Source: Thermomicrobium sp. CFH 73360
Lineage (GTDB): Bacteria > Chloroflexota > Chloroflexia > Thermomicrobiales > Thermomicrobiaceae
Length of the DNA: 64,000 bases
Direction of reading: 5' to 3'
NCBI RefSeq assembly: GCF_023806465.1
Contig: NZ_JAMSLS010000002.1
Span: 707,105 to 771,104, forward strand
This document shows, piece by piece, positions 9,650 to 17,990 of this stretch; positions within the stretch are counted from its first letter, which is position 1, and every line of letters begins with the position of its first letter. Below the pieces are notes generated by a model. That model did not search any database. It had not been told where the DNA came from and worked only from the letters and a program-made list of their open reading frames with translations. The position numbers were made by a program, and so were the translations under genes.

Positions 9650-11011
9650 ATGACGGCGGGACGCTTTCCGGATGGGTTTCTCTGGGGCACGGCAACAGCA
9701 GCGTACCAGATTGAGGGAGCAGTCCACGAGGACGGGCGTGGTCTGTCGATCTGGGATACCTTCAGCCATACCCCGGGCAAGACGTTCGAGGGGCACACCG
9801 GTGATCTCGCTTGTGATCACTACCGCCGTTGGCCTGAGGATGTGCGCCTAATGCAGGAACTTGGCACGCCGGCCTACCGCTTCTCGATTGCCTGGCCACG
9901 CGTGTTCCCGAAAGGTGCTGGCGTCGTCAACGAGCGTGGCCTTGCGTTCTATGATCGCCTCGTCGATGCGTTGCTCGAGGCGAAGATTACGCCATTTGTG
10001 ACGCTCTATCACTGGGATCTCCCGCAAGCCTTACAGGATCAGGGTGGGTGGGCAGAGCGTGCGACGGCGGAGGCGTTTGCGGCGTATGCGGATGTTGTCG
10101 CCCGCCGACTTGGTGACCGAGTCCGCTACTGGATCACGCACAATGAGCCTTGGGTTGTCGCCTACCTTGGCCACTATCAAGGGGTTCACGCACCGGGGAT
10201 TCAGGATCTCGCCACGGCGGTGCGTGTGAGTCATCACTTACTGCTTTCACACGGCCTGGCAACTCAAGCAATCCGTGCTGCCAGTCGGCAAGCTCAGGTT
10301 GGTATCACTCTGAACCTTTCACCGGTCATGCCGGCGAGCGAGGAAGAGCTGGATCGTCAGGCGGCGCAGCGCTTTGACGGGTTGCTCAACCGCTGGTTCT
10401 TAGATCCAGTCTTCGGGCGTGGCTATCCATCCGATGTTCGTGAACTCTTGGCTTCATACTACGAGCCGCCTGAGCAGGACGTGCCGGTGATTGCCCAGCC
10501 GCTTGATTTCCTTGGTGTCAACTATTACGCTCCGGCATTTGTCCGAGGGGTTAGACTTGAGGAGCAACCACTCGGGATTCAGGCATTGACCCCAGCGGAA
10601 CTCCAGGAACGCGGCTACGAGTTGACAGACATGGGCTGGCCAGTGGTTCCAGAAGGTCTTGAACAACTCTTGCTGCGCCTCTCCCGCGAGTATGGCCCTC
10701 CAGCACTCTACATCACCGAGAACGGCGCAGCCTATCCCGATGAACGAGTGGACGGGGAGGTGCGGGACGAGCGGCGGATCGCCTATCTTGCGGCGCATTT
10801 CGCTGCAGCGCATCGGGCGATCGCTGCCGGTGTGCCGCTCCGTGGCTACTTTGTTTGGTCGCTCCTGGACAACTTTGAATGGGCCTACGGGTACAGCAAA
10901 CGGTTCGGCATCGTCTACGTCGATTACGCGACGCTCGCTCGCCTTCCCAAGGCAAGCTACTACTGGTATCGGGAGGTCATCACGGCCAACGCGCTACCGG
11001 AGCGTGAATGA
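9650..11011 (+). CDS. GH1 beta-glucosidase/beta-glycosidase
   Basis: 453 residues, the standard size for glycoside hydrolase family 1. N-terminus [19 protein letters not shown] is the family signature; the acid/base Glu is E166 in THNEPW and the nucleophile is E357 in [11 protein letters not shown]. The aglycone and glycone residues [15 protein letters not shown] and [20 protein letters not shown] are all present, so an active retaining beta-glycosidase is expected. No signal peptide: it acts in the cytoplasm on imported oligosaccharides or glycosides. The ATG is preceded by GAAGG. No sugar transporter is next to it; downstream lies gatC, with a 43-base gap, so co-transcription is possible but functionally unrelated. 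Confidence 0.95.
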   Translation: MTAGRFPDGFLWGTATAAYQIEGAVHEDGRGLSIWDTFSHTPGKTFEGHTGDLACDHYRRWPEDVRLMQELGTPAYRFSIAWPRVFPKGAGVVNERGLAFYDRLVDALLEAKITPFVTLYHWDLPQALQDQGGWAERATAEAFAAYADVVARRLGDRVRYWITHNEPWVVAYLGHYQGVHAPGIQDLATAVRVSHHLLLSHGLATQAIRAASRQAQVGITLNLSPVMPASEEELDRQAAQRFDGLLNRWFLDPVFGRGYPSDVRELLASYYEPPEQDVPVIAQPLDFLGVNYYAPAFVRGVRLEEQPLGIQALTPAELQERGYELTDMGWPVVPEGLEQLLLRLSREYGPPALYITENGAAYPDERVDGEVRDERRIAYLAAHFAAAHRAIAAGVPLRGYFVWSLLDNFEWAYGYSKRFGIVYVDYATLARLPKASYYWYREVITANALPERE

Positions 11012-11054
11012 CCGGCGTGGTAGACTGCCACCTGGTGCAAAGATGGAGGATGAG

Positions 11055-11348
11055 ATGCGACTGAGCCGGGAGATCGTTGATCACGTGGCGATGCTCGCAC
11101 GCCTCGGGCTCAGTGAGGAGGAGCGCGAGCGGATGCGTGAGCAGCTCTCCTCAATCCTCGAACATGTCAGTCGGATTCAGGAGTTGGACACCGAGGCGAT
11201 TCCGCCGACGGCGCAAGTGATTGCGCTGCAGAACATTTGGCGTGAGGACGAGGTTCGTCCCTCGTTGCCGATCGAAGCGGTGCTGGCGAATGCACCGGAA
11301 AGCGAGGACGGATTCTTCCGCGTCCATGCGGTTCTCGAGCAGAGTTGA
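11055..11348 (+). CDS. gatC: Asp/Glu-tRNA amidotransferase subunit C
   Basis: 97 residues, typical for GatC, the small scaffold that wraps around GatA and GatB in the enzyme that converts Glu-tRNA(Gln) and Asp-tRNA(Asn) to the amidated forms. [20 protein letters not shown] and [20 protein letters not shown] match the family, as does the C-terminal tail [13 protein letters not shown]. The start at ATG 11055 sits five bases after GGAGG; another ATG at 11043 is in frame but overlaps that site. Nine bases separate it from gatA. The gatB gene is not in this window. Confidence 0.93.
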   Translation: MRLSREIVDHVAMLARLGLSEEERERMREQLSSILEHVSRIQELDTEAIPPTAQVIALQNIWREDEVRPSLPIEAVLANAPESEDGFFRVHAVLEQS

Positions 11349-11357
11349 GGGGGAAGG

Positions 11358-12827
11358 GTGGCCACCGAACTCATTCGTCTGAGCGCAGGAGAAGCGCGGA
11401 GGTTGCTCGACCGACGCGAGATCAGTGCAGTGGAGCTCCTCGACGCGCATCTGGCACAGATTGAGCGTGTGGAACCGCACATCCATGCCTTCATTACGCT
11501 GACACCGGAAATCGCGCGCCGGCAGGCTGAAGCAGCCGATGCCCGGATCGCCCGTGGGGAAGGCACACTCCTCACGGGTATTCCGATCGCGCTCAAAGAC
11601 AACCTCTGCACGGTCGACGCGCCGACAACCGCTGGCTCGCGCATCCTGGAGGGATTCTATTCGCCGTATGACGCGACGGTCGTCGCGCGCTTGCGGGCAC
11701 AGGATACGGTATTCGTCGGCAAAGCAAACACCGACGAGTTCGCCATGGGTTCGTCCACGGAAAATTCGGCCTATGGGCCGACACGGAATCCGTGGGATCT
11801 GGAACGAGTACCCGGGGGCTCAAGCGGCGGCTCGGCAGCGGCAGTCGCGGTTGGCGAGGCCATGCTCGCGCTTGGTTCGGACACCGGCGGCTCGATTCGC
11901 CAGCCCGCTGGATTCTGCGGCATTGTGGGGCTCAAGCCCACCTATGGCCGCGTCTCACGCTACGGGCTGATCGCCTTTGCCTCGAGCTTGGATCAGATTG
12001 GCCCCTTTGGCCGAACGGTCGAAGATGTCGCGCTACTGCTTCGGGTCATCGCAGGGCATGATCCTGCCGATTCGACATCGGTTGATCTGCCCGTTCCTGA
12101 CTACCGTGCTGCCTTGATTGGAGACATCCGCGGACTCCGGATCGGGATTCCTGCCGAGTATCGTGTCCCGGGTATGGATTCCGCAGTTGAAGAGGTAATC
12201 GAGGAGGCACTGCGGACGCTGCAGGAGCTCGGTGCGGAACTGGTGCCAGTCTCACTGCCGCACACCGAGTACGCACTGGCTACCTACTACATCATCGCAC
12301 CCTCGGAGGCGAGCGCGAACCTGGCCCGCTACGACGGAGTAAAGTACGGCCTCAGTCTTCCCGGTGAAACGCTGCTCGAGCGTTATCTTCGTACCCGTGG
12401 CGAGGGGTTTGGCCCGGAAGTGAAGCGGCGCATTATGCTCGGTACCTATGCGCTCAGTGCTGGGTACTACGATGCCTACTATGTGAAGGCCCAAAAAGTG
12501 CGCACGCTTATCAAGCGCGATTTCGACCAAGCCTTCGAACGCGTCGATGTTATCGCTGCACCGACCTCGCCGACCGTCGCGTTCCGACTCGGCGAACGGA
12601 CAGCCGATCCGCTACAGATGTACCTCTCTGACGTCTTTACCATTCCCGCCAACATGGCTGGCCTGCCGGCGATTGCGTTGCCGTGTGGCTTTGCGCACGG
12701 TTTGCCCGTCAGCCTCCAGTTTATGGGACGTCCGTTCGACGAACCGACGCTGTTGCGGGTTGCGCATGCCTACGAGCAGGCGACGCCGTGGCACACGATG
12801 TGGCCAGCTCTCGCTGCGCAGGTGTGA
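11358..12827 (+). CDS. gatA: Asp/Glu-tRNA amidotransferase subunit A
   Basis: 489 residues. Amidase-signature enzyme that releases ammonia from glutamine for the tRNA-dependent amidotransferase. The catalytic triad is visible: K80 in [11 protein letters not shown], the cis-Ser in [13 protein letters not shown], and the nucleophile Ser in [15 protein letters not shown]. Further family blocks are [31 protein letters not shown] and the C-terminal [10 protein letters not shown] with [18 protein letters not shown] start following a GGGGGAAGG stretch. It pairs with gatC and, with gltX at 50163-51680, implies that this organism makes Gln-tRNA by transamidation (inference; a glutaminyl-tRNA synthetase elsewhere cannot be excluded). 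Confidence 0.96.
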   Translation: MATELIRLSAGEARRLLDRREISAVELLDAHLAQIERVEPHIHAFITLTPEIARRQAEAADARIARGEGTLLTGIPIALKDNLCTVDAPTTAGSRILEGFYSPYDATVVARLRAQDTVFVGKANTDEFAMGSSTENSAYGPTRNPWDLERVPGGSSGGSAAAVAVGEAMLALGSDTGGSIRQPAGFCGIVGLKPTYGRVSRYGLIAFASSLDQIGPFGRTVEDVALLLRVIAGHDPADSTSVDLPVPDYRAALIGDIRGLRIGIPAEYRVPGMDSAVEEVIEEALRTLQELGAELVPVSLPHTEYALATYYIIAPSEASANLARYDGVKYGLSLPGETLLERYLRTRGEGFGPEVKRRIMLGTYALSAGYYDAYYVKAQKVRTLIKRDFDQAFERVDVIAAPTSPTVAFRLGERTADPLQMYLSDVFTIPANMAGLPAIALPCGFAHGLPVSLQFMGRPFDEPTLLRVAHAYEQATPWHTMWPALAAQV

Positions 12828-12830
12828 GTA

Positions 12831-13226
12831 ATGCGACTGACACTTGCCTGGCTCCGCAATGTGGTCGTTGTGGCTCTGAGCTTTGCTCTCGCGCTCTACT
12901 TCGTTGTCGCGTTCGGACAACAGGCCTGGCGTGCCCGTCAGCTGGAAGCACAGGTGGCCGAACGGCGAGCGGCACTTGCGGAGTTGGTGGCTGAACGCGA
13001 TGCCCTGGCTCGTCAATTGAGCCAGCTTGAAGGTGATGCCTACCGGGCCTACGTCGAGCGAACGGCACGACGAGAACTCAACCTCACGTATCCAGGGGAA
13101 ACTGTTCTCCTTGTGCAATGGCGGGAAGCAACACCAGCAGCGCTCGTGCCCACCCCAACTCCACTCCTAACTACCGAACCGAACTGGGTGCGTTGGTTGG
13201 AGGTCCTTCGTCTTCCGCAGCCGTGA
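12831..13226 (+). CDS. Septum formation initiator (FtsB/DivIC-like) protein
   Basis: 131 residues with one N-terminal transmembrane helix (about residues 8-30, short cytoplasmic head) followed by a heptad-rich coiled coil, RQLEAQVAERRAALAELVAE and LARQLSQLEGDAYRAYVERT, then a RRELNLTYPGETVLLV motif like the L-x-x-PGE segment of FtsB/DivIC proteins and a Pro-rich tail. These bitopic proteins link FtsQ and FtsL in the divisome. It begins three bases after gatA's stop, so it is in the gatCA operon. Family assignment rests on architecture and the ARRELNLTYPGE motif. Confidence 0.78.
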   Translation: MRLTLAWLRNVVVVALSFALALYFVVAFGQQAWRARQLEAQVAERRAALAELVAERDALARQLSQLEGDAYRAYVERTARRELNLTYPGETVLLVQWREATPAALVPTPTPLLTTEPNWVRWLEVLRLPQP

Positions 13227-13230
13227 GACG

Positions 13231-13968
13231 TTAGGCCTCGGCGAGTGTCTCTTGCTCAAAGGCAAACGGCTGCTGCAGAACGCCATTGGCGAGCGCGAAA
13301 ATCGCGGCCTGCGTGCGATCCTTGACCCCTAACTTGTCGAATAGCAGTGAGAGACGATTCTTGACCGTGCTCTCGGCCAGGCAAAGTACCTCCGCAATTT
13401 CCTTGTTGGAGAGGCCAGAGGCAACCAGCTGCAGGAGCTGCGTCTCGCGGCGGGTCAAGCGAACGCCAGGCTGACCCTCTTGCAAGACACTCCATCGTTG
13501 GAGCTCGCGGAGCAGAAGACCACCATACCGTGCGCTCACATAGCTCTTGCCGCTCAATACCAGCCGAATTGCCTCAAGGAGTTCCTCGAGGCTCGCGTCA
13601 TCTGCCACTAATCCATCTACCCCCGCTCGGGCGAGTGCGAGGACGAGTTCCCGATCACCACCGAGCCCATAGACCACCACGCGAAGTGCTCGACTTCTAT
13701 CGAGCGCCAATGTCACAGGCCCGCGGCGGACAATTCGAATGAACCGCGGCAGACTCATCCCGAAGTGGCCGGAAAGCAGCAGGATCTGCGGTGGCTGCCA
13801 TTCAAGCAGGCTTGCCAGCTGCGCTAGGTCTCCGGTCTCGGCGAGAACGCGGACAGCACCAGTCGATTCTAAATAGAGGCGCAGGCTCTGCCGGACCGCT
13901 GCCTGCGGATCGGCAATACTCGCAGTCGGAAGATCGGCCCGACGCTGCACACTCGTTTGGAATGCCAT
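13231..13968 (-). CDS. LuxR/NarL-type regulator with degenerate receiver domain
   Basis: 245 residues. The C-terminal 65 residues are a clear LuxR/GerE helix-turn-helix: RLTRRETQLLQLVASGLSNK, then EIAEVLCLAESTVKNRLSLL and FDKLGVKDRTQAAIFAL. The N-terminal 130 residues resemble a response-regulator receiver (SIADPQAAVRQSLRLYLEST, later VVVYGLGGDRELVLALARAG and VDGLVADDASLEELLEAIR), but the phospho-acceptor Asp is missing: the strand-3 end reads QILLLSGHFG with Ser66 at the expected position. So it is probably not controlled by phosphorylation. The start is ATG 13968 (GAGGCGGG upstream); a longer in-frame start at 14040 looks less likely. No partner kinase is adjacent; it diverges from the ECF sigma gene. 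Confidence 0.85.
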   Translation of the reverse strand: MAFQTSVQRRADLPTASIADPQAAVRQSLRLYLESTGAVRVLAETGDLAQLASLLEWQPPQILLLSGHFGMSLPRFIRIVRRGPVTLALDRSRALRVVVYGLGGDRELVLALARAGVDGLVADDASLEELLEAIRLVLSGKSYVSARYGGLLLRELQRWSVLQEGQPGVRLTRRETQLLQLVASGLSNKEIAEVLCLAESTVKNRLSLLFDKLGVKDRTQAAIFALANGVLQQPFAFEQETLAEA

Positions 13969-14388
13969 TGTTTCCCGCCTCACGTAACAGCTGCAATGTT
14001 CTCTTCGGAGACACTCGGGCGTTACTCGACTATCCGGCATAGGAAATTGGGGCTATGTATGGCCGAGGCTCCAGCAGTAGCCGGCTTCCTGGCCTACTCG
14101 ATTCTCTCCCTGCCAGGTAAGTGCCTGTATTGAGGTGAACCGGTCTGTGCCGACGGAGTGGCAGAGCTCGGCCCCTTCCGGGAGCATACAACCACGATGA
14201 CCCCAAAGTCGGCCGTCAGGCGGGACTGCCCGGCTGTCCCTCTGCGAGGACTTCGCTTGGTCGTCACTGGCAGGGTTACTACCCAACTTGACAGAACCAA
14301 CGGAGCACATGGTGCCCTGACTTTTTGGTGCTCGACACAGGCAGCGATGTTCGGTACCGTTCCGGCAGGAGAGGAGCAGCAGCTGGCG
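13969..14388. other. Divergent intergenic region between LuxR and ECF sigma genes
   Basis: 420 bases carrying the control regions of two regulators transcribed in opposite directions. A perfect TTGACA occurs at 14288-14293 on the plus strand, but no good -10 box lies 16-18 bases after it. An in-frame plus-strand extension of the sigma gene covers much of this DNA but has no family-like sequence, so I treat it as non-coding. Nothing else stands out. Confidence 0.35.
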
Positions 14389-15015
14389 ATGGGCACTGGT
14401 GACCCTGACTCCACACTGGTTGCTGCAGCACGAGCCGGTGATCACGACGCCTTTGCCGAGTTGGTGCGGCGGTATCAGCGGCTGGTTTATGCTGTGAGTT
14501 ATCGTCTCCTCCGTGACCAGTCCTTAGCGGAAGATGTCACCCAGGATGCGTTTCTGCGAGCGTATTTATCGCTCGATCGATTTCGTGGCACGAGCTTCCG
14601 TGCCTGGGTGCTGCGTATCGCCCACAATGCAGCACTCGATCAGCTACGATCCCTGGCTCGACACCGTCACGTGCCGTTGGAGGCTGTGCCAGAGCGACCA
14701 GAGCCGTTCAACCCGCCAGCGTCGGTCGAGCACCAGGGGCTTGTTGCTGCTCTGGAAGCGGCGATCGCCGTATTGCCACCTGACCAGCGTGCGGTCGTGT
14801 TGCTCGCTGATGTCGAAGGGCTTCCCTACGAAGAGGTGGCCGAGGCTCTTGCCATCCCGCTCGGCACCGTTAAATCGCGGCTTGCCAGGGCGCGTATGCG
14901 GCTCCGTGCGCTCTTGGAAGCTGATCCCCGTGCGCGGGAACTTTTAGAGTTGAGCGGACGTCTGGCTAGTGGAGAGTCTGACCCGCGCGACCTCGCGACC
15001 TGGACACAGGAGTGA
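14389..15015 (+). CDS. ECF-family RNA polymerase sigma factor
   Basis: 208 residues. Region 2 is FAELVRRYQRLVYAVSYRLL, AEDVTQDAFLRAYLSLDRFR and SFRAWVLRIAHNAALDQLRS, which bind core polymerase and the -10 element; region 4 is ALEAAIAVLPPDQRAVVLLA, VEGLPYEEVAEALAIPLGTV and KSRLARARMRLRALLE, the helix-turn-helix for -35 recognition. The start is uncertain: ATG 14389 has AGGAG repeats 12-17 bases upstream, while an ATG at 14347 would add 14 residues. The next gene begins 13 bases after its stop and encodes a membrane protein with a zinc-binding head, the usual anti-sigma arrangement, so the pair should form a membrane-stress switch. Confidence 0.9.
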   Translation: MGTGDPDSTLVAAARAGDHDAFAELVRRYQRLVYAVSYRLLRDQSLAEDVTQDAFLRAYLSLDRFRGTSFRAWVLRIAHNAALDQLRSLARHRHVPLEAVPERPEPFNPPASVEHQGLVAALEAAIAVLPPDQRAVVLLADVEGLPYEEVAEALAIPLGTVKSRLARARMRLRALLEADPRARELLELSGRLASGESDPRDLATWTQE

Positions 15016-15028
15016 GGACGGGCTCTTG

Positions 15029-15712
15029 ATGACGCGCGAGGCGCCACATCTCAATGAGGAGCAACTAGCGCTCTTGGCGAGCGAGGTGCCGAACCCGCTG
15101 GCTGAGGAGCACCTCGTATCCTGCGAGCGGTGCCGACGCCGCTGGCAACAGTATGTGGCGATTCGCGAGGCGATGCGTGCGCTGCCATCTCCGGCTCTGC
15201 CGAGGGATTTCACCTTCGTGCTGGAGCGAGGTGTTACCCCGCCATCGATACCATGGTGGTGGAGACATCGCTTCTCAATCCGTGTTGGAACGCTTTTGGC
15301 AGCAACGCTGCTGGTGATGCTCTTGTCCACCGCTCTCGTACTTCCAGGTCCTTCGGAGAAGCGCGCGCTGGAGCAGCCTGCGCCAACCGCCATCGCTGTG
15401 CTCTCGTCTCAGGAAACGCCCACCGGACCTGGTGCGGGCGGTGAAGTCTTGCCTCCGTCGGCAGCACTCGAAGGAACACCGATGGGCGAGGATACCGCGA
15501 CTTCGGTGTCGGCTTTCGCTGCCCCAGCTGAAACGCCTTCCCGCGTTACCCCTGAGCATGAGCAGGAAGTGATCCAGCCAACTGGTGGCTTTTCGCGCCT
15601 TGGTCTCCTTAGCTTTACAGTCCTCCTGGGCATCATCACGCTTTTCGGTCTGATTTTCGGTTTTGCGCTCCCCATGATCCATCGCATCCGCAGCAAGAAC
15701 GTTCTGCAGTAA
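15029..15712 (+). CDS. Membrane anti-sigma factor (zinc-finger type)
   Basis: 227 residues. The N-terminal head has the ZAS-like zinc motif EEHLVSCERCRRRW (His-x3-Cys-x2-Cys), which in this family clamps the cognate ECF sigma factor. A transmembrane helix follows at about 88-108 (GTLLAATLLVMLLSTALVL), then a low-complexity Pro/Thr/Ala-rich region of about 90 residues, and a second hydrophobic helix near 197-219 (LGLLSFTVLLGIITLFGLIF) with a basic end. The second helix is unusual for a simple anti-sigma factor and places the linker outside the cell, where it could sense stress or be cleaved. ATG 15029 follows GAGGACGG. Function is inferred from position right behind the sigma gene plus the motif. 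Confidence 0.78.
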   Translation: MTREAPHLNEEQLALLASEVPNPLAEEHLVSCERCRRRWQQYVAIREAMRALPSPALPRDFTFVLERGVTPPSIPWWWRHRFSIRVGTLLAATLLVMLLSTALVLPGPSEKRALEQPAPTAIAVLSSQETPTGPGAGGEVLPPSAALEGTPMGEDTATSVSAFAAPAETPSRVTPEHEQEVIQPTGGFSRLGLLSFTVLLGIITLFGLIFGFALPMIHRIRSKNVLQ

Positions 15713-15785
15713 ACGTGGGAACCAAAGAGCTCTCTCACTCGTCCACCATATGAGAGGGTCGGCCTTCTTGGAGGAGGGTTCATCG

Positions 15786-16511
15786 ATGCGACAGAGCTGG
15801 CTTGCCGGCGGTATTGCACTCGGGATGATTGCACTTCTGGGATCACTGCTCGTCGCTTTTGCCTCCATGCGGAATCCTGGTCCTGCCGCAGCACAGGAGC
15901 CAGCGACGCAGCGTGTCATTAGTGTGAATGGTGAGGGGCGTGTGTCTCTCCCACCTGACACGGCAGTCATTACGCTTGGTGCGGAACTTTTTGATCCTGA
16001 CCCTTCCACTGCACAGCGTGAAGTTGAGCGGCGAATGGATGCAATCCTAGCGGTCTTTCGCCAGGCTGGGGTTCCAGACCAGAACATCACCACCGTCACC
16101 TATACCATTTGGGTCGAACGCGATTGGAACCAACCGGGCGGTCCGGTGGTCGGTTATCGAGTGACACATCTTGTGGAAGTTCGGTTCCAGCCGGTCGAGC
16201 GCGTGGGAGAAGTGCTTAGTCGATCGGTCCAAGCGGGAGCGAACACGATCCAAGGAATCTCATTCACATTGTCTAACCCCGCTACCGCGTTGCGACAGGC
16301 GCGCGAGCTTGCAGTTCGTGATGCACGGCAGAAGGCCGAAGAGCTCGCTCAGTTGACTGGCGTTCGTCTTGGTAGTCCCCTTCGGATTTCGGAATCCTTG
16401 AGCAGCCCGCCAATTCCTGTTTCTGTCGGGCAGGGAGCAGAGGCGAGGGCTGTACCGGTCGGTGAAACGACCGTCACCGTGTCGGTCTCGATCGACTATG
16501 CAATGCAGTAA
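15786..16511 (+). CDS. SIMPL-domain (DUF541) secreted/membrane-anchored protein
   Basis: 241 residues. An N-terminal hydrophobic segment (GGIALGMIALLGSLLVAFAS) acts as signal or anchor, ending in an AxAxQ-type site. The rest is a SIMPL/DUF541 domain: RVISVNGEGRVSLPPDTAVI, then AEL, MDAILAVFRQAGVPDQNITT, YRVTHLVEVRFQPVERVGEV, ANTIQGISFTLSNP and DARQKAEELAQLTGVRLG. Such domains form BP26-like rings in the periplasm or envelope; their role is not established. ATG 15786 is preceded by an excellent GGAGGAGGG. About 70 bases separate it from the anti-sigma gene, so it may be part of the same regulon, and a perfect hairpin follows its stop. Confidence 0.88.
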   Translation: MRQSWLAGGIALGMIALLGSLLVAFASMRNPGPAAAQEPATQRVISVNGEGRVSLPPDTAVITLGAELFDPDPSTAQREVERRMDAILAVFRQAGVPDQNITTVTYTIWVERDWNQPGGPVVGYRVTHLVEVRFQPVERVGEVLSRSVQAGANTIQGISFTLSNPATALRQARELAVRDARQKAEELAQLTGVRLGSPLRISESLSSPPIPVSVGQGAEARAVPVGETTVTVSVSIDYAMQ

Positions 16512-16534
16512 TGTTGTACAGTAGCCTTGCGGGA

Positions 16535-16559
16535 GCGAGCGTGGGAGTCCCACGCTCGC
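16535..16559 (+). terminator. Perfect 12-bp inverted repeat, probable terminator
   Basis: GCGAGCGTGGGA (16535-16546) and its exact complement TCCCACGCTCGC (16548-16559) are separated by a single base. It lies 24 bases after the stop of the SIMPL gene. A U-tract is missing (ACGTGTGTCTTG follows), so it could end transcription only weakly, or act as a palindromic operator for the next gene. Confidence 0.5.
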
Positions 16560-16614
16560 ACGTGTGTCTTGCGCCTCGTGCGAACAATCTCTCATGGTCC
16601 TTGAAACGTTTGGG

Positions 16615-17550
16615 ATGTTGACTCGGCGAAGATTTCTTGCAGGCGCTGTTGTGGCCTTCATGGGAGGCTGCCAGCAGGATCGCAGCCGTCCGTTGCCGCT
16701 CGCTTCTGCGACGAGCTATCCGGGCGGTCAGCTTTTGATCGAGCCCCGCGAGCTCGCCGAGCGGCTGGGCGACCCGCACCTTCTCGTGCTCGATGCGAGC
16801 TCGCTCCGCGACTACAACACCGGACACATTCCGGGAGCGCTCCATGTCTGGTGGCAGGACACGATCGAACTGCACAACGACGTCTACGGCATGCTGGTGG
16901 GTGAGCCGCGTCGGACCACACTTCTCCGTGACATTGGCCTCCATCCAGAAGACGAGGTCGTTGTCTATGAGCGAGGGGATGGTCGTGGAGCTTGCCGCTG
17001 GCTCTGGTTTCTGCACGCTGTTGGGTTTGAACAGGTGCGCCTGCTCCACGGAGGGCTCGCCGCGTGGGAAGCCGCAGGCTACCCGACGACCCGTGCGTTG
17101 CCTCCAAGACCGTCTCCAGGAACGTTTGGCCCTTCACTCCGCTATGAGGTACTGGCGGAACTCCCTGACGTGCTAGCTGCACTCGGTGACCCTTCAGCAC
17201 GTGTCGTCGACAACCGTACAACACAGGAACTCGCCGAGACGTGGCAAGGTCGTTTGCGCCGCGGGCGTATCCCTGGTGCTGTCTCGGTCCCCTGGCCGTC
17301 ACTCCTGATGGGCAAGCCACCACTCGCCTTTCGCCCGCCCGAAGAACTTGCTATGCTCTACCGCTCAGCAGGGATTCTCCCTGAGCTGCGAATCCTCGTC
17401 TACGGCTTGCACAGTCCGAGTGCAGCCATTAGTTATGTCTCGCTACGGTTGCTTGGCTATCCGAATGTTCGGGTGTACGACGGATCATGGGCACAGTGGG
17501 GCGCATCAGACGAGTTGCCAATCGAGACATTGGCTGCATCGAGGCCGTGA
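16615..17550 (+). CDS. Two-domain rhodanese-like protein, Tat lipoprotein signal, no catalytic Cys
   Basis: 311 residues from ATG 16615. The head LTRRRFLAGAVVAFMGGC has a twin-arginine motif and ends in a lipobox-like GGC, so it should be exported folded and lipid-anchored. Two rhodanese domains follow: first with DPHLLVLDASSLRDYNTGHI, PGALHVWW and LHGGLAAWEAAGYP; second with ARVVDNRTTQEL, GRIPGAVSVPWPSL and VYDGSWAQWGASDELP. In the second domain the active-site loop reads LVYGLHSPSAA where active sulfurtransferases have a Cys right after the strand, and the first domain loop is YERGDGRGAC. So thiosulfate:cyanide sulfurtransferase activity is doubtful. An ATG at 16594 is an alternative start; neither has a good ribosome site. 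Its last bases overlap the pyrophosphatase-like gene. Confidence 0.82.
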   Translation: MLTRRRFLAGAVVAFMGGCQQDRSRPLPLASATSYPGGQLLIEPRELAERLGDPHLLVLDASSLRDYNTGHIPGALHVWWQDTIELHNDVYGMLVGEPRRTTLLRDIGLHPEDEVVVYERGDGRGACRWLWFLHAVGFEQVRLLHGGLAAWEAAGYPTTRALPPRPSPGTFGPSLRYEVLAELPDVLAALGDPSARVVDNRTTQELAETWQGRLRRGRIPGAVSVPWPSLLMGKPPLAFRPPEELAMLYRSAGILPELRILVYGLHSPSAAISYVSLRLLGYPNVRVYDGSWAQWGASDELPIETLAASRP

Positions 17551-17990
17551 TTGAGGATCCGGCTGGCTCGACAGTTCGGCACGTCTACGACCCCACTACG
17601 GGAACCTGGCGCACCTTTCCGCACCCCTTCGCCCGTCGCGCCTGGTCTGCCAACTACGGATTTCTCGTCGGCACGTACAATCCGTCTGACGATGACGCAC
17701 TCGATGTCATCGTCCTTGCGAGTCGACCATTCGTGACCGGGACGCGTCTGCTCGTGCGCCCGGTCGGGCTTGTGCGACGACAGAACGGAGACGACAAGGT
17801 GCTCGCAGTGGCTTGCGCAGATCAGCGGTATGGAGCAATCTGTCGGCTTGCCGAGGTGCCGAGGGAGGACATTGAGCGGATCTTGGCGTGGTTTGCCGAT
17901 TGGGAAGCGGTACCGGAGCTTGCTGACGAGACCGCGGCATGGGAGGCGGTCGCGCTGGCGCGGCGAAATGAGGAGGAGCACGATCAATGA
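17547..17990 (+). CDS. Soluble inorganic pyrophosphatase-like protein, altered active site
   Basis: 147 residues from GTG 17547, which overlaps the rhodanese stop as GTGA; an ATG at 17487 would add 20 residues and overlap by 64 bases. Family I pyrophosphatase features: VIEDPAGS, YDPTTG, ANYGFLVGTYNPSDDDALDV (the Y-G-F ... D-x-D-x-x-D metal site is kept), VRPVGLVRRQNGDDKVLAV (D-x-K kept) and PREDIERILAWF. But residues matching E. coli Lys29, Glu31 and Arg43 appear as Arg, Val and Pro (RHVYD; FPHPF). Either a divergent pyrophosphatase or a protein that keeps the fold and metal site for another phosphate substrate. It ends in ATGA overlap with galE, so it is tightly co-translated with the sugar-nucleotide epimerase. 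Confidence 0.75.
   Translation: MIEDPAGSTVRHVYDPTTGTWRTFPHPFARRAWSANYGFLVGTYNPSDDDALDVIVLASRPFVTGTRLLVRPVGLVRRQNGDDKVLAVACADQRYGAICRLAEVPREDIERILAWFADWEAVPELADETAAWEAVALARRNEEEHDQ

Noticed and set aside
14288..14293. TTGACA as the -35 box of the ECF sigma gene
   Set aside because: No acceptable -10 hexamer at 16-18 bases; ECF operons also often use their own promoter type.
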